From the NCBI GenBank assembly GCA_016650125.1, contig JAENWT010000009.1, forward strand, positions 52,775 through 116,774: a stretch of 64,000 nucleotides of DNA, given 5' to 3'. This document shows positions 7,984-19,656 of this stretch, in pieces (position 1 is the first letter of the stretch; each line of letters starts with the position of its first letter). The notes under the pieces are model-generated. The model searched no databases. It was not told the origin of the DNA and saw nothing but the letters and a program-made list of their open reading frames with translations. Origin of the DNA: Thermoleophilia bacterium (lineage in GTDB: Bacteria > Actinomycetota > Thermoleophilia > Solirubrobacterales > 70-9). A program made the translations under genes and the position numbers.

Positions 7984-8931
7984 TCAGGTTGAGGTCGCCC
8001 TCGGGTGCGTCTTGAAATACACGTCCTTCAACTGCTCGCCTGACAAGTGCGTGTACATCTGCGTCGTGGCCACGTCGGCGTGACCCAGCATTTCTTGAAC
8101 GGCACGCAGGTCGCAGCCTCCGGCCAGCAGGTGGGTTGCGAACGAGTGGCGCAGGGTGTGTGGGCTCATTCGGTCTTCGAGACCGGCCGTGCGGGCGTGG
8201 CCCTGGACGATCTTGTAGAGCCCCTGCCGGGTCAGGGCCTTTCCGCGGAAGTTGAGGAAGAGCGCCTTTTCCGTGCGGCCTTTGACCAGCTCCGGCCGGG
8301 CGGAGCGCTGGTAGAGCTCGATCGCCGTGATCGCCTGGCGACCGAGCGGCACGATGCGCTCCTTGCTGCCCTTGCCCCGGGCCTTGAGCATGCCGTGGTG
8401 CGTGTCGACGTCGGTCGTCTCGAGGCCGGTCAGCTCGGAGGCGCGCAGGCCGCAGGCGTACATCACTTCGAGGATGGCGCGATCGCGATAAGCCTGCGGG
8501 GTCGAGCCCTTCGGAGCGGCGAGCAGCTTCGAGACTTCGGCCTGGTTGAGCACGTTCGGCAGCTTCTTCGCGCGCCGCGGTGTGGTCAGACCGACCGTCG
8601 GGTCGTCGGTGATCAGGTCTTCACGCCGCAGGTGCTTGTAGAAGGACCGCAGCGCCGCGGTCTTCCGGTGCACGGTCGAGGCAGCCAGCGGATGCTCACC
8701 GTCGGCGGAGGTCAACGAGCCGACGAACTCCGACATCTCCGCGGCGGTGATCCCGATCGGGTCGATTCCCCGTTCGCGCAGGTACCCGCCGAACTGGAGC
8801 AGATCGGTCCGGTAGGCGTTAAGGGTGTTGCGCGAGAGTCCGCGTTCCAGCTCCAGGTAGGCCAGGAATTCGAGCAGCAGGTGCTCGAAGCGGGCGTTCT
8901 CGATCTCCGGAGTGGCGACGGCAGGCGGCAT
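7984..8931 (-). CDS. xerD: Tyrosine site-specific recombinase XerD
   Basis: About 315 residues: an N-terminal SAM-like core-binding domain (EFLAYLELERGLSRNTLNAYRTDL) and a C-terminal catalytic domain. The catalytic Arg is in CGLRASEL, then HTLRHSFATHLL (His, Arg), LGHADVATTQMYTH (His) and the nucleophilic Tyr of MYTH. Xer recombinases resolve chromosome dimers at dif together with FtsK. The ATG at 8931 is chosen since an earlier start would run into the DUF3866 gene. The location downstream of the pyrG block matches the actinobacterial arrangement, so this is a housekeeping Xer and not a phage integrase. Confidence 0.92.
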   Translation of the reverse strand: MPPAVATPEIENARFEHLLLEFLAYLELERGLSRNTLNAYRTDLLQFGGYLRERGIDPIGITAAEMSEFVGSLTSADGEHPLAASTVHRKTAALRSFYKHLRREDLITDDPTVGLTTPRRAKKLPNVLNQAEVSKLLAAPKGSTPQAYRDRAILEVMYACGLRASELTGLETTDVDTHHGMLKARGKGSKERIVPLGRQAITAIELYQRSARPELVKGRTEKALFLNFRGKALTRQGLYKIVQGHARTAGLEDRMSPHTLRHSFATHLLAGGCDLRAVQEMLGHADVATTQMYTHLSGEQLKDVYFKTHPRATST

Positions 8932-8978
8932 GAGGACCTTTTCGTCCCGGGCGAAACCTTCCCTTGCCGCGCAACGAA

Positions 8979-9995
8979 TCAGCCGTTGATCAGTGCCGCC
9001 AGCCTCGCACCGGCCGCGAGCGGCCCGCCGAAGAAGTCGGGGTCCTCGTCGAGGTCGCGGCCCATGGTCCGCCGCGGCAGCCCGCTGGAGCCGTAGCCCT
9101 CGAGGTCGACCACTTCCGAGCTGATGACGTGCCCGCCGTTGCCGAGACCACCGGCAAGGGCGGCCAAGTCCTCCCTGCCCGACGGAAGCGGCACGTTGAC
9201 GGCGCCGAGGGCAAGACCGAGCACCGCCTGCGAGTGGTGGCTCAGGCCCTGGTGCCGGGGGCGCGGATCGCCGCTCGAGATGCGAGGCGAGAGCACGACC
9301 GGCGCGCCCAGGCTGAGACCGCAGTGGACCACGTCGAGCGCCGCCATACCGCCGTGGCCGTAGACGGTGGCCGAGCCGAGGATGCCCGGCCCGGGTCCAC
9401 TGATCACCCCATCCCATTCGAGCCCGCGAGCGGCGTCGATCGCCCCGACCAGGGTGATCGCTTCATCCCGGCCGCCGTAGGCCGGCCCGACGGTCACGTG
9501 TCCGGCAAGCAGACCGCGGTCAAGCAATTCCGTGACGTCACGCGAGAGTGAGCCGGGCAAAGCGCCTCCCCCGGTCTGGATGTAGCCGATGCGAAGGCCT
9601 TTCGAGGCTTGCGCAACTGCCCACGCGGCCGGTGGCAGATGTCCGTGAAGTCCGATGGCCATCACCGGCACGGCCGGCTCAACCGCGGCCTGGTCTTCGT
9701 CGACCCCGCGCTCGATCGTCCCGACCGGGTGCTGGAGCGAGCTGTAGTTCAGTTTCATCACGTGCTCGCCGTCCGAGCCCGCGGCATCGAGTCCCCGGGT
9801 GAGGTTCACGTGGACGATGTCGAACCCGCCCGACCCCAGACCGAGGTCCAGCGCCTCGACGTTGACGATCACTTCATCTCCGACCCCACAGGGCCCGACC
9901 ATGGATTCGTCGGCCCAGGCCCGCCGGCGCTCGCCTTCGATCTCCGTCTCCAGAGGGTCCGCCGACACGACCACGGCCCGCCGCAGCTTCAGCAC
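8979..9995 (-). CDS. DUF3866 family protein
   Basis: A 338-residue protein resembling the DUF3866 family, conserved in actinobacteria and some Firmicutes. The N-terminus (LKLRRAVVVSADPLETEIEGERRRAWADESMVGPC) looks like a small beta domain. The rest is rich in Gly (HLPPAAWAVAQ, GYIQTGGGALPG, VISGPGPGILGSATVYGHGG, DLEGYGSSGLPRRTMGRD). Function is unknown. The start overlaps the M20 peptidase end by 7 nt, and xerD follows, so it is translated within this operon. Confidence 0.75.
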   Translation of the reverse strand: MLKLRRAVVVSADPLETEIEGERRRAWADESMVGPCGVGDEVIVNVEALDLGLGSGGFDIVHVNLTRGLDAAGSDGEHVMKLNYSSLQHPVGTIERGVDEDQAAVEPAVPVMAIGLHGHLPPAAWAVAQASKGLRIGYIQTGGGALPGSLSRDVTELLDRGLLAGHVTVGPAYGGRDEAITLVGAIDAARGLEWDGVISGPGPGILGSATVYGHGGMAALDVVHCGLSLGAPVVLSPRISSGDPRPRHQGLSHHSQAVLGLALGAVNVPLPSGREDLAALAGGLGNGGHVISSEVVDLEGYGSSGLPRRTMGRDLDEDPDFFGGPLAAGARLAALING

Positions 9996-11083
9996 CGGGC
10001 GGCCACCGCAATCAGGATCTCTTCACAGATTTCGAGCATCTCGACAAGATTCTCCCGGGGAACCGACTCCTCGTGCGTGTGGTTGTCGTAGGTGCCGTTG
10101 GCCAGCAGCAGAGTGTCGAAGCCGGCGGCCATGAAGACGTTGGCGTCACTGCCGCCGCCGGTCGACACCCGGACAGGCTCGTGGCCCCGCGCCCGCAGGG
10201 CCTCCTCGGCGGCGATCAGCGCCGGTGAGTCATCCGGCGTTCGATAGCCACTAAAGACTTCCTCGGTGACGATGTCGACTTCGCAGCCGTGCTCCGAGGC
10301 GGCCCAGACCATCGAGTCGCTCATCGAAGCGATGACGTCGGTGACCCGGTCCGGATCGATCGAGCGGGCCTCGCCCGAAACCCGGCAGCTGCCTGGAACT
10401 ATGTTGCCCGAGGAACCCCCCTCGATCAGCCCGATATTGGCTGTGGTCTCTTCGTCGAGCCGCCCCAGTTTCATCTCCGAGATCGCGGCGGCGGTGGTGG
10501 CGATCGCCGAGCGACCGGATTCCGGGTCCAGCCCGGAATGGGCCTCGACCCCGGTGAACTCGGCACTGATCCGGTGGAGGCTCGGCGCGGCGGTGATCAC
10601 CTCACCGATGTCGCTTGCGTGGTCGAGGACGAAGCCGGCTTTTGCTTCGAGCCGGGAAACATCGAAGGCGGCCGCACCGCGCAGCCCCTGTTCCTCGGCC
10701 ACCGTGAGCAGGATCTCGATCCCGACCGGGGGCTTCCTGGTCGAGTACCGACTGGCCAGCTCCATCAACACCGCGACCGCGGCCTTGTTGTCGGCGCCAA
10801 GGATGGTGTCGCCGCGGCTGCGATAGACGCCGTCGTCCAGCACCACCTCGATCGGCCCATCGTGGGGGACCGTGTCGAGGTGAGCGCAGAACAGAACGAA
10901 GCCAGGCTTCTCCCCTTCGATCCGCAGCAACAGGTTGCCGGCGCCCGCTTCCGCCGGACCGGCGGCATCGTCCTCGGACACTTCCAGCCCGAAGGACTCG
11001 AGCTCGGCCTTGACCGCGGACACCACCGCGCCTTCCTCGCCGGTCGGGCTGGAAATTTCGCATAGCCGGACGAAACGACTCAA
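9989..11083 (-). CDS. M20-family metallopeptidase (PepT-like)
   Basis: About 364 residues. Zinc-ligand motifs of M20 exopeptidases are present: FCAHLDTVP (His and Asp), GDTILGADNKAAV (bridging Asp), TVAEEQG (catalytic Glu followed by a ligand Glu) and DNHTHEE (His) near the C-terminus. A dimerisation insert with GVEAHSGLDPESG lies in the middle. A cytosolic di- or tripeptidase role is likely. The TTG at 11083 is chosen; it lies 5 nt after the upstream stop and gives the family N-terminus LSRFVRLCEISSPTGEE. CTG at 11092 is a weaker alternative. Confidence 0.88.
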   Translation of the reverse strand: MSRFVRLCEISSPTGEEGAVVSAVKAELESFGLEVSEDDAAGPAEAGAGNLLLRIEGEKPGFVLFCAHLDTVPHDGPIEVVLDDGVYRSRGDTILGADNKAAVAVLMELASRYSTRKPPVGIEILLTVAEEQGLRGAAAFDVSRLEAKAGFVLDHASDIGEVITAAPSLHRISAEFTGVEAHSGLDPESGRSAIATTAAAISEMKLGRLDEETTANIGLIEGGSSGNIVPGSCRVSGEARSIDPDRVTDVIASMSDSMVWAASEHGCEVDIVTEEVFSGYRTPDDSPALIAAEEALRARGHEPVRVSTGGGSDANVFMAAGFDTLLLANGTYDNHTHEESVPRENLVEMLEICEEILIAVAARC

Positions 11084-11088
11084 GCCGG

Positions 11089-11580
11089 TCAGGTCCGCTT
11101 TGGACCGGAGCGGTGCATGATGCCGAAAAGGATGATCGCCACGGACGGCACGATGATGTCGCTCCAGAGCACGGCGCCGGTGTTGTCGACGCAATGGTTG
11201 TCGTACTCGACCATCTGGTAGACGTGGCCGTAGGCGTCACCGTAGTACTGGATCGCGAAGATCAGGATGACCGCGGCCCACCACATCGGATTGCGGATCC
11301 AGATGCACATGAGCGCCGCGACTCCGATCGAAAGGTCGCCCATCGCGTTCTCGAACTGGAATCCGCCGTCACCCCGGGTGAAGCAGATCTCCTTTGCGGT
11401 CCCGGCACCATCGAAGATGTGGAATCCCGCGCCGACCAGTCCGCCGACACCGACGGCGATGATCAGCCACCAGCGCAGGAAGATCCCGGCTGTCTCTCCT
11501 CTGGTCCTGCCTTCCCGATGCCGTGACGCGTGGAAAGCGCCGACAGCGAGAGCAAGGACCATCCAAAAAACGAAAATCAT
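11089..11580 (-). CDS. DUF6790-like integral membrane protein
   Basis: A 163-residue protein with about four hydrophobic segments (residues 1-15, 36-55, 85-110 and 135-155). The loops contain GDGGFQFENAMGDLSIGV and QYYGDAYGHVYQM. This pattern (a Phe-rich ..FQFE..GDL.IG.. motif and a conserved Gly-Asp/His-Gln segment) resembles the uncharacterised DUF6790 family. No function can be assigned. It lies between pyrG and the peptidase with short gaps, so it is probably in the same transcript. Confidence 0.7.
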   Translation of the reverse strand: MIFVFWMVLALAVGAFHASRHREGRTRGETAGIFLRWWLIIAVGVGGLVGAGFHIFDGAGTAKEICFTRGDGGFQFENAMGDLSIGVAALMCIWIRNPMWWAAVILIFAIQYYGDAYGHVYQMVEYDNHCVDNTGAVLWSDIIVPSVAIILFGIMHRSGPKRT

Positions 11581-11596
11581 GACCCGAGCCTAACCG

Positions 11597-14061
<2,465 letters not shown>

Positions 14062-14097
14062 TGCGATTGCGACGGGCAGCCCCAGCCAGGTGACGCG

Positions 14098-14997
14098 TCA
14101 GCCCTGCTTTCGCCGGGCCGCCCTTTTCGGCGGCAGCGGCTGGAGCAATTCCGGCAGGAGACGGTCGGAGCCTTCTTTGACCCCGAACGAGCCCTCGGCT
14201 CCGGCCAGCGCGTAGATCAGGCTGACCTTGCCGGCGGGCTGGTCGAGGTTGTCGACGCTGGTCACGTCGTTGCTGTCGAAGTACGAAACCGAGGAGGGGT
14301 CGGTGCCGACCTCTTCGATTCCGACCACCGCCGCAGACGTGGAGTCGGCGCCGTCGAGCATTCCCGTTTCGAGCTGTTCCACCTGGTCGGCCTGTTCGGG
14401 ATCGAGCTCGCCCGGCTCCGCGCGGTAGATCAGCAGCCCGTCGAGGCCGCCGAATTCACCGCTGGACTGGGACATCAGTTCGGACTTGGTCGCATCGAGC
14501 AGAGCACCGCCGCCGATCAGCTGCCGCCCGGTGATCCGGCCGTAGCGTCCGAGCACTTCAACGTTCTGGCTCAGCCCCTGGAGCTTGATGCCACCGGGAA
14601 GGGCGCCGGCGATCGCTTCCGTGTCGGGCGGCTCGCGAATCACGCCGACGGCAGCGAGATTGGCTCCGGTCGGCTCGATCGCCCGGTCCACCGACTCGGT
14701 GATCTCGCTCGGAAGCGATCCGAACCCGATCAGCCCGATGCGGTCGCCGCGGATCTGATTCTGGGTCAGCGGGGGCAGCACGCCGCTGCCGAAGTCGTCT
14801 GCCCAGCCGGCTTCGGTCTCGAGCTGGTCGATATGTCCGCGGGCTTCATCGAGATCACCGGTCAGGCTCGACTCGAGATCCTTGCGGGTGTTGTTGAGCA
14901 CGTCGCCGCCGACCTGCGAGCCGATCAGGATTCCGATCGCCAGAGCGAGAAATACGGCTGCGAGTGAGGCCGCGTGGTAGCGAGCGCTGTAACCCAT
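14098..14997 (-). CDS. MctB/SteB family protein (DUF3186 copper transporter annotation)
   Basis: 299 residues with one N-terminal membrane helix (YHAASLAAVFLALAIGILIGSQVGGDVL), then a coiled coil (DLESSLTGDLDEARGHIDQLETE) and a soluble alpha/beta domain. The C-terminus is basic (PKRAARRKQG). The gene order steA-mctB matches mycobacteria and corynebacteria. There the orthologue has been linked to copper handling (MctB) or, with SteA, to the cytokinetic ring (SteB). Which role applies here is not visible. Confidence 0.85.
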   Translation of the reverse strand: MGYSARYHAASLAAVFLALAIGILIGSQVGGDVLNNTRKDLESSLTGDLDEARGHIDQLETEAGWADDFGSGVLPPLTQNQIRGDRIGLIGFGSLPSEITESVDRAIEPTGANLAAVGVIREPPDTEAIAGALPGGIKLQGLSQNVEVLGRYGRITGRQLIGGGALLDATKSELMSQSSGEFGGLDGLLIYRAEPGELDPEQADQVEQLETGMLDGADSTSAAVVGIEEVGTDPSSVSYFDSNDVTSVDNLDQPAGKVSLIYALAGAEGSFGVKEGSDRLLPELLQPLPPKRAARRKQG

Positions 14998-15009
14998 GCG
15001 CAGAGACTC

Positions 15010-16200
15010 TCAGAAACCGAACAGGATCTTGAGCTTCAGCCAGATCAAGTCGGCCAGATCCGCGAGCGCCGGCGAGGTCAGGATCACGACCAGGACCAGC
15101 ACGAGGAACGCGGCGAGGAAGTACAAAAGCGGTCCTGCAGTGAGCCCCGGGCTGTAGAGCCGGCTCACGCCCTTGGCGTCCACCAGCACTTCGCCGATGC
15201 GCAACCGGGTCAGGAAGGTCGAGGACATGCCGGCGCGATCCTTGTCGAGGAACTCGATGAGGTTGAAGTGAGCACCGACCGTGACGATCAGCGAGGCGCC
15301 CTTCTCGAAGGCCATCAGCATCGCCACGTCCTGGCTGGTGCCTACCGAAGGCAGGATGATCGGATCGAGCCCGAGGTCGAGCAGGCGCTGCTGCCCCGGA
15401 GCCTTCCCGTTGCTGTAGGCGTGAACGATCAGCTCGGCGCCGCACTTCAGGGTTTCGTCGGTGGCCGAGTCCATGTCGCCGAGGATCATGTCCGGTTTGT
15501 AACCGGCGTCGCGGATCGCGTCGGCGCCACCGTCGACCCCGACCAGCAACGGTCGCACGTCTCCGATGTAGGCCCGTAGCGCCCGGAGATCGCGTTTGTA
15601 GTTGGGCCCGCGGACCACAATCAGCACGTGCCGGTCGCGAAATTCGGTGCGGGTGTCGGGCAGCTCGATGCTGCCGCTCAGCATCTCCCCCTCCTCCTGG
15701 ATGTGGGAGACGGTGTTCTCGGCGAAGTCGGCCAGGGCGAGGTGGATCTGCTCCTGCTGCCGTTCGAGCTGCCGGTCAAGATCGGGCTTCAGCTGCTCGG
15801 CACCAGTGGCGATCCGCTCGCCGTCTCGTCTCAGGTGCGGGCCGTCGAGCTCGATCAGGTCGCCGTCCTTGAGCAGGTCGAAGAGGTCAGCCTCGGGAAA
15901 GTCGATCAGGCGCACACCCGCCTCGACCAGGATCAGCGGACCGCGGTTCGGATACCTGTCGTCCGAGGAGGGATCGTTGTTGAGGACGGCTTTGACGCCG
16001 CTCGCCACCAGGTCCTCGGCCGCGATGCGATCGATGTTCCGGTGTCCGATCACCGCCACGTCGCCCGGCTTGAGCTGCTTGACCATGTCCTTGGTCTTGC
16101 GGTTCGGACGGGCAATGCCGCTGGTCACCACCGGGGCCGCCGCCGACGGCGCGTCGCCGTTTTCGGCCCGGGAACGCAGCCGTTTGGTGATCGGGTTCAC
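15010..16200 (-). CDS. steA: SteA-like cytokinetic ring protein with a thiamine-pyrophosphokinase-like fold
   Basis: 396 residues. The N-terminal region (KDMVKQLKPGDVAVIGHRNIDRIAAEDLVASG) is followed by a Rossmann-like domain resembling thiamine pyrophosphokinase (LLVGVDGGADAIRDAGYKPDMILGDMDSATDE). A final C-terminal membrane anchor is present (residues about 360-390). It partners by position with the mctB/steB gene 12 nt downstream. A division-site role is inferred from corynebacterial SteAB. Confidence 0.85.
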   Translation of the reverse strand: MNPITKRLRSRAENGDAPSAAAPVVTSGIARPNRKTKDMVKQLKPGDVAVIGHRNIDRIAAEDLVASGVKAVLNNDPSSDDRYPNRGPLILVEAGVRLIDFPEADLFDLLKDGDLIELDGPHLRRDGERIATGAEQLKPDLDRQLERQQEQIHLALADFAENTVSHIQEEGEMLSGSIELPDTRTEFRDRHVLIVVRGPNYKRDLRALRAYIGDVRPLLVGVDGGADAIRDAGYKPDMILGDMDSATDETLKCGAELIVHAYSNGKAPGQQRLLDLGLDPIILPSVGTSQDVAMLMAFEKGASLIVTVGAHFNLIEFLDKDRAGMSSTFLTRLRIGEVLVDAKGVSRLYSPGLTAGPLLYFLAAFLVLVLVVILTSPALADLADLIWLKLKILFGF

Positions 16201-16231
16201 CCGTTGAGGGTAAAGCCTTCTGGCTCGCTGT

Positions 16232-17920
16232 CTAGTTCTGGGAGGCGACCAGCTCGCGAGCGTGGCGGGTGGCCGCCTCGTCGCCGCTCTCCGCGCCCAT
16301 CATCCGGCGGATCTCTTCGACCAGCTCATCGCCCTTCAAGCTGGTGACCGTGGCGGTGGCGGTATCCGACCCCACGTCCTTGGCGATGGTGAAGTGGGTG
16401 TCTGCCCGGGAGGCGACCTGTGGCAGGTGCGTGATCGCCAGCACCTGGCGGTCGGCAGCCACCGTCCGCAGCCGTTCACCGACCGCGGTGGCGGTGTTGC
16501 CGCCGATGCCGGCATCGATCTCGTCGAAGATCAGGGCGCGCCGGTCGTCACCGGTCCCGAGCCCGGCGAGCGCAAGCATCACGCGGGAAAGTTCGCCGCC
16601 CGAGGCTGAATCGCGAAGTGGCTGGGCAGCCATACCCGGATTCGGGGCGAGCATGAATTCGACCGTCTCGGCACCGGATGGACCGGCGCCGTCGGGCACC
16701 TCGCGCAGTTCGATCTCGAGCGTCGCGCCGTTCATCGCCAGCTCGTTGAGGTCGCCAGTCACCGCGTCCGACAGCTTCCGGGCCGCGTCAACCCGCCCGG
16801 CTGTGAGGTCCGTGCCGGCCTTGCCGAGGACTTCGTCGAGGGACGCCAGTTCGGCGCGCAATTCCTGTTCACGGCTCTCGCCGCCTTCGAGCCGGTCGAT
16901 TTCCGCACGGCACCATTCGGCGTGTTCGAGCACCTTTTCGATCGACCCGCCGTGCTTTCTTTCGAGTCGGTCGAGTTGATCGAGCCGCACTTCGATGTCC
17001 GCGAGGCGTTCCGGATCGGCGGCGATGCCTTCGAGGTAGGAGCGCAACTCGGCCCCGACGTCCTCGGCCTCGAGCACGAGGCTTTCGACCCGCCCGGCGA
17101 GTTTGTCGAGTTCGGGATCCACCCCGGCGACGGAACCGAGTCCGGTCGATGCCGCGGCGAGCTCATTGGTCGCGCCTTCGCCGTTCTCGTCGCCCTTGAG
17201 CCGGGTCGCGGCGGCTTCAGCCGCCAGTCTCAGCCCTTCCGCGTGGCGCAGCCGGTCGCGTTCGGCTTCCAGTTCGGACTTCTCCTCGATTTGCGGGCCG
17301 GCGGCCTCGATCTCTTCAAGCTCGAACCGGTGAAGGTCGAGGTCACGCTCGCGGGCCTGGTCGCGCCCGAGCAGCTCGTCGAGCTCGGTCCGGGCACGGC
17401 GCTGCTTTTCCCAAGCCTCTCGATAAGCGCCAAGGCGCCGGCTTTGTGGCTTGCCGGCGGCACCGTCGACCATCGCCAGCTGGGCCGAGGAGATCGTCAG
17501 GCGGCGGTGCTCGTGCTGGCCGTAGAACGCGAGCAGCCGCTCGGTAAGGATCCGGAGGTCCGCCGCCGTGGCCGCCCGGCCGCCGACGAAGGCCGAAGTC
17601 CGGCCACCGGCCGACACCCGCCGGCCGAGCACCAGTTCCTCGGAGCCGGCGGGCAGCCGTTCCAGGATCTCGCTCAGTCCGGGCTCGGCAAACCAGGCTG
17701 GAGGCAGGTCGAAGACGCCTTCGACCCAGGCCTCATCGGCGCCGGGCCGTACGATTCCGCGTTTCGCCTTGCCACCCATAAGCAGGTCGAGCGAATGGGC
17801 AAGCACCGTCTTGCCGGCTCCGGTCTCGCCGGTGAGCACGTTCAGGCCGGGCCCGAGCTGGAGCTCGGCCCGTTCGATCAGCAGAAGGTTTTCGATTCGC
17901 AATTCGCGCAGCATGGACAC
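16232..17920 (-). CDS. recN: DNA repair protein RecN
   Basis: A 562-residue SMC-like ATPase. It has Walker A GETGAGKT (residues 31-38), two long coiled-coil arms, the ABC signature SGGELSRVMLAL and Walker B LIFDEIDAGIGG. RecN acts early in double-strand-break repair by tethering DNA ends. The start could also be the Met two codons in. It belongs to the conserved tlyA-nadK-recN run; the 34-nt gap from nadK is compatible with co-transcription. Confidence 0.96.
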   Translation of the reverse strand: MSMLRELRIENLLLIERAELQLGPGLNVLTGETGAGKTVLAHSLDLLMGGKAKRGIVRPGADEAWVEGVFDLPPAWFAEPGLSEILERLPAGSEELVLGRRVSAGGRTSAFVGGRAATAADLRILTERLLAFYGQHEHRRLTISSAQLAMVDGAAGKPQSRRLGAYREAWEKQRRARTELDELLGRDQARERDLDLHRFELEEIEAAGPQIEEKSELEAERDRLRHAEGLRLAAEAAATRLKGDENGEGATNELAAASTGLGSVAGVDPELDKLAGRVESLVLEAEDVGAELRSYLEGIAADPERLADIEVRLDQLDRLERKHGGSIEKVLEHAEWCRAEIDRLEGGESREQELRAELASLDEVLGKAGTDLTAGRVDAARKLSDAVTGDLNELAMNGATLEIELREVPDGAGPSGAETVEFMLAPNPGMAAQPLRDSASGGELSRVMLALAGLGTGDDRRALIFDEIDAGIGGNTATAVGERLRTVAADRQVLAITHLPQVASRADTHFTIAKDVGSDTATATVTSLKGDELVEEIRRMMGAESGDEAATRHARELVASQN

Positions 17921-17954
17921 CCTGTCTAGCAGCGAGATCGGACGAAAACTGCCC

Positions 17955-18758
17955 TTAAACCGCTAAATGTCCGAACTTTTCCCTGATGCGATGGTAAAAG
18001 TTCGATCCGGGCAGCTGCGCGAGCCGGGCGACGTCGCTGCGGTAGGTGACCTCGGCCTCGGCGCCAGGGGCAAGCTCGCCCACCAGAACGCCGTCGACCG
18101 CAGCGTCGACGCTGTCGCGACTGCGGTGGTTGACCACATGGAGCACATCTCCGGGAGCGACCACCAGGGCGCGCGCGGTAAGGGTGTGCGGCGCGATGTA
18201 GCTCACGACGTAGCCGTCGACGCCCCAAGCGAGGATTGGCCCGTTGTTGGCGAGGTTGTAGCCCGTCGAACCGGTCGAGGTGGCAGCCACGAGGCCGTCG
18301 CAGCGCACGTGCCCGACTTCCTCGTCGGCGATCCGGTAGCTGAGCTCGGCCACGCCGCCGCGCGGGCGGCGGCTGAAGCTGACGTCGTTCAGGCCGAGCG
18401 AAGTCTCGCCATTCACCTTCACGTCGAGGCCGGGAAGGTCGATCTGTTCGGTGTCGCCGGCGAAGGCCCGGTCCAGTCCGAGCTCGATCTGGTCGGCTTC
18501 GACCGCGGCGAGAAAACCGACCCGGCCGAAGTTGATGCCGAAAACGGGGGTCTTGGTGCCGGTAGTGGTGCGCAGCGCATTCAGCACCATGCCGTCGCCA
18601 CCGAGCACGATGCAGAGTTCCGGCTCCAGGTCACCGCGGTCAACATTCTTGACCAGGTTCCAGCCGTGGCGGTCGGCCGCCGCGCGGCATACGTCGATCG
18701 CCCGATCGATTCCATCGGCGTATTCATGCGTGAAAAGCAGTGCCACCGGGGCGCTCAT
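17955..18758 (-). CDS. nadK: NAD kinase
   Basis: 267 residues. It carries the GGDG motif (VLGGDGMVLNALRTT), GINFGRVGFLA, and the substrate loop TSTGSTGYNLANNGPI with the conserved Asn-Glu replaced by local variants. It phosphorylates NAD to NADP in the cytosol. The start overlaps the tlyA stop by 4 nt. Confidence 0.95.
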   Translation of the reverse strand: MSAPVALLFTHEYADGIDRAIDVCRAAADRHGWNLVKNVDRGDLEPELCIVLGGDGMVLNALRTTTGTKTPVFGINFGRVGFLAAVEADQIELGLDRAFAGDTEQIDLPGLDVKVNGETSLGLNDVSFSRRPRGGVAELSYRIADEEVGHVRCDGLVAATSTGSTGYNLANNGPILAWGVDGYVVSYIAPHTLTARALVVAPGDVLHVVNHRSRDSVDAAVDGVLVGELAPGAEAEVTYRSDVARLAQLPGSNFYHRIREKFGHLAV

Positions 18759-19546
18759 AGGTCCACACCTTCGCAGAGAGCGGCGCCGCTGGCGGCCCCT
18801 GCACCGGATCTCCCGAGACAGAGGAAAGTCTCGAGGTTGCCTTTCGGTCCCGGCAACCCGGTCGGCGCGACGCCGAGCAGCGACAAACCGAGGTCCCGGG
18901 CGAAATCGGCGATGCCGGTCACCGCCTCCCGCCGGTCCTCCGGCTTACGCACCACTCCTCCACGCCCGACCCTCGTGCGGCCGAGCTCGAACTGCGGTTT
19001 GACCATGGCCAGGATCTTCGCGTCCGGTGCCGTGGCCGCGACCACCGGCTCCAGCACCTTGGTCAGGGAGATGAAAGAAACGTCGATGACCGCCAGGTCG
19101 GGTTGATAGTCCAGGTCCGCAGGGATCAAGTCGCGGGCATTCAGGCGCTCGATCACAGTCACCTGCTCGTGCCGCCTCATCGAATCGTCGATCTGCCCGT
19201 AGGCGACGTCCAGCGAAATCACGTGTGCGGCTCCGCGCTGGAGCAGGCAGTCGGTGAAGCCGCCAGTCGAGGCACCGACGTCGAGGCAGTTCAGCCCGGT
19301 CACGTCGAGTTCGAGCAGATCGAGGGCATTGGCAAGCTTTATGCCGCCCCGGGAGACGAAACGGCGCGCCTCGAGGATCTCGATCGCCTGGTCCGGCGCC
19401 ACGTCCTGGCTGGGCCGCAGCGCGACCGGTCCGTCGGTCCCGAGTTTGACCTGGCCCGCGCGTACCGCCCGGGCCGCGGCCGTGCGCGATGGGAACAGTC
19501 CGCGCTCGGCGAGCAGCAGGTCGAGTCTGGATCGCTTCCGGGCCAT
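18755..19546 (-). CDS. tlyA: TlyA-family rRNA 2'-O-methyltransferase / hemolysin-type protein
   Basis: 263 residues: an N-terminal S4 RNA-binding domain (SRLDLLLAERGLFPSRTAAARAVRAGQVKL) followed by an FtsJ-type SAM methyltransferase (LDVGASTGGFTDCLLQRGA, DVSFISLTKVL). In mycobacteria TlyA methylates 16S and 23S rRNA, the modification required for capreomycin sensitivity. The ATG at 19546 is chosen so that the S4 domain begins at the N-terminus (MARKRSRLD). It is the first gene of the long minus-strand block. Confidence 0.93.
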   Translation of the reverse strand: MARKRSRLDLLLAERGLFPSRTAAARAVRAGQVKLGTDGPVALRPSQDVAPDQAIEILEARRFVSRGGIKLANALDLLELDVTGLNCLDVGASTGGFTDCLLQRGAAHVISLDVAYGQIDDSMRRHEQVTVIERLNARDLIPADLDYQPDLAVIDVSFISLTKVLEPVVAATAPDAKILAMVKPQFELGRTRVGRGGVVRKPEDRREAVTGIADFARDLGLSLLGVAPTGLPGPKGNLETFLCLGRSGAGAASGAALCEGVDL

Positions 19547-19571
19547 TCGGGCACGGTATATGCCCGGCACG

Positions 19572-19619
19572 TGTGACTTACCGCACACGACACGGTTCTG
19601 TGACTTCGCACACACACGG
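19572..19619. promoter_or_regulatory. Two imperfect direct repeats in the tlyA / membrane-gene divergent region
   Basis: TGTGACTTACCGCACAC (19572-19588) and TGTGACTTCGCACAC (19600-19614), start points 28 nt apart, lie between the divergent tlyA and 19657 genes. The first fits the CRP/FNR-family pattern TGTGA-N6-TCACA with one mismatch. Confidence 0.35.
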
Positions 19620-19656
19620 AGTCAATTACTAAGCGTAAGTTATTGCTCAGGAAACT

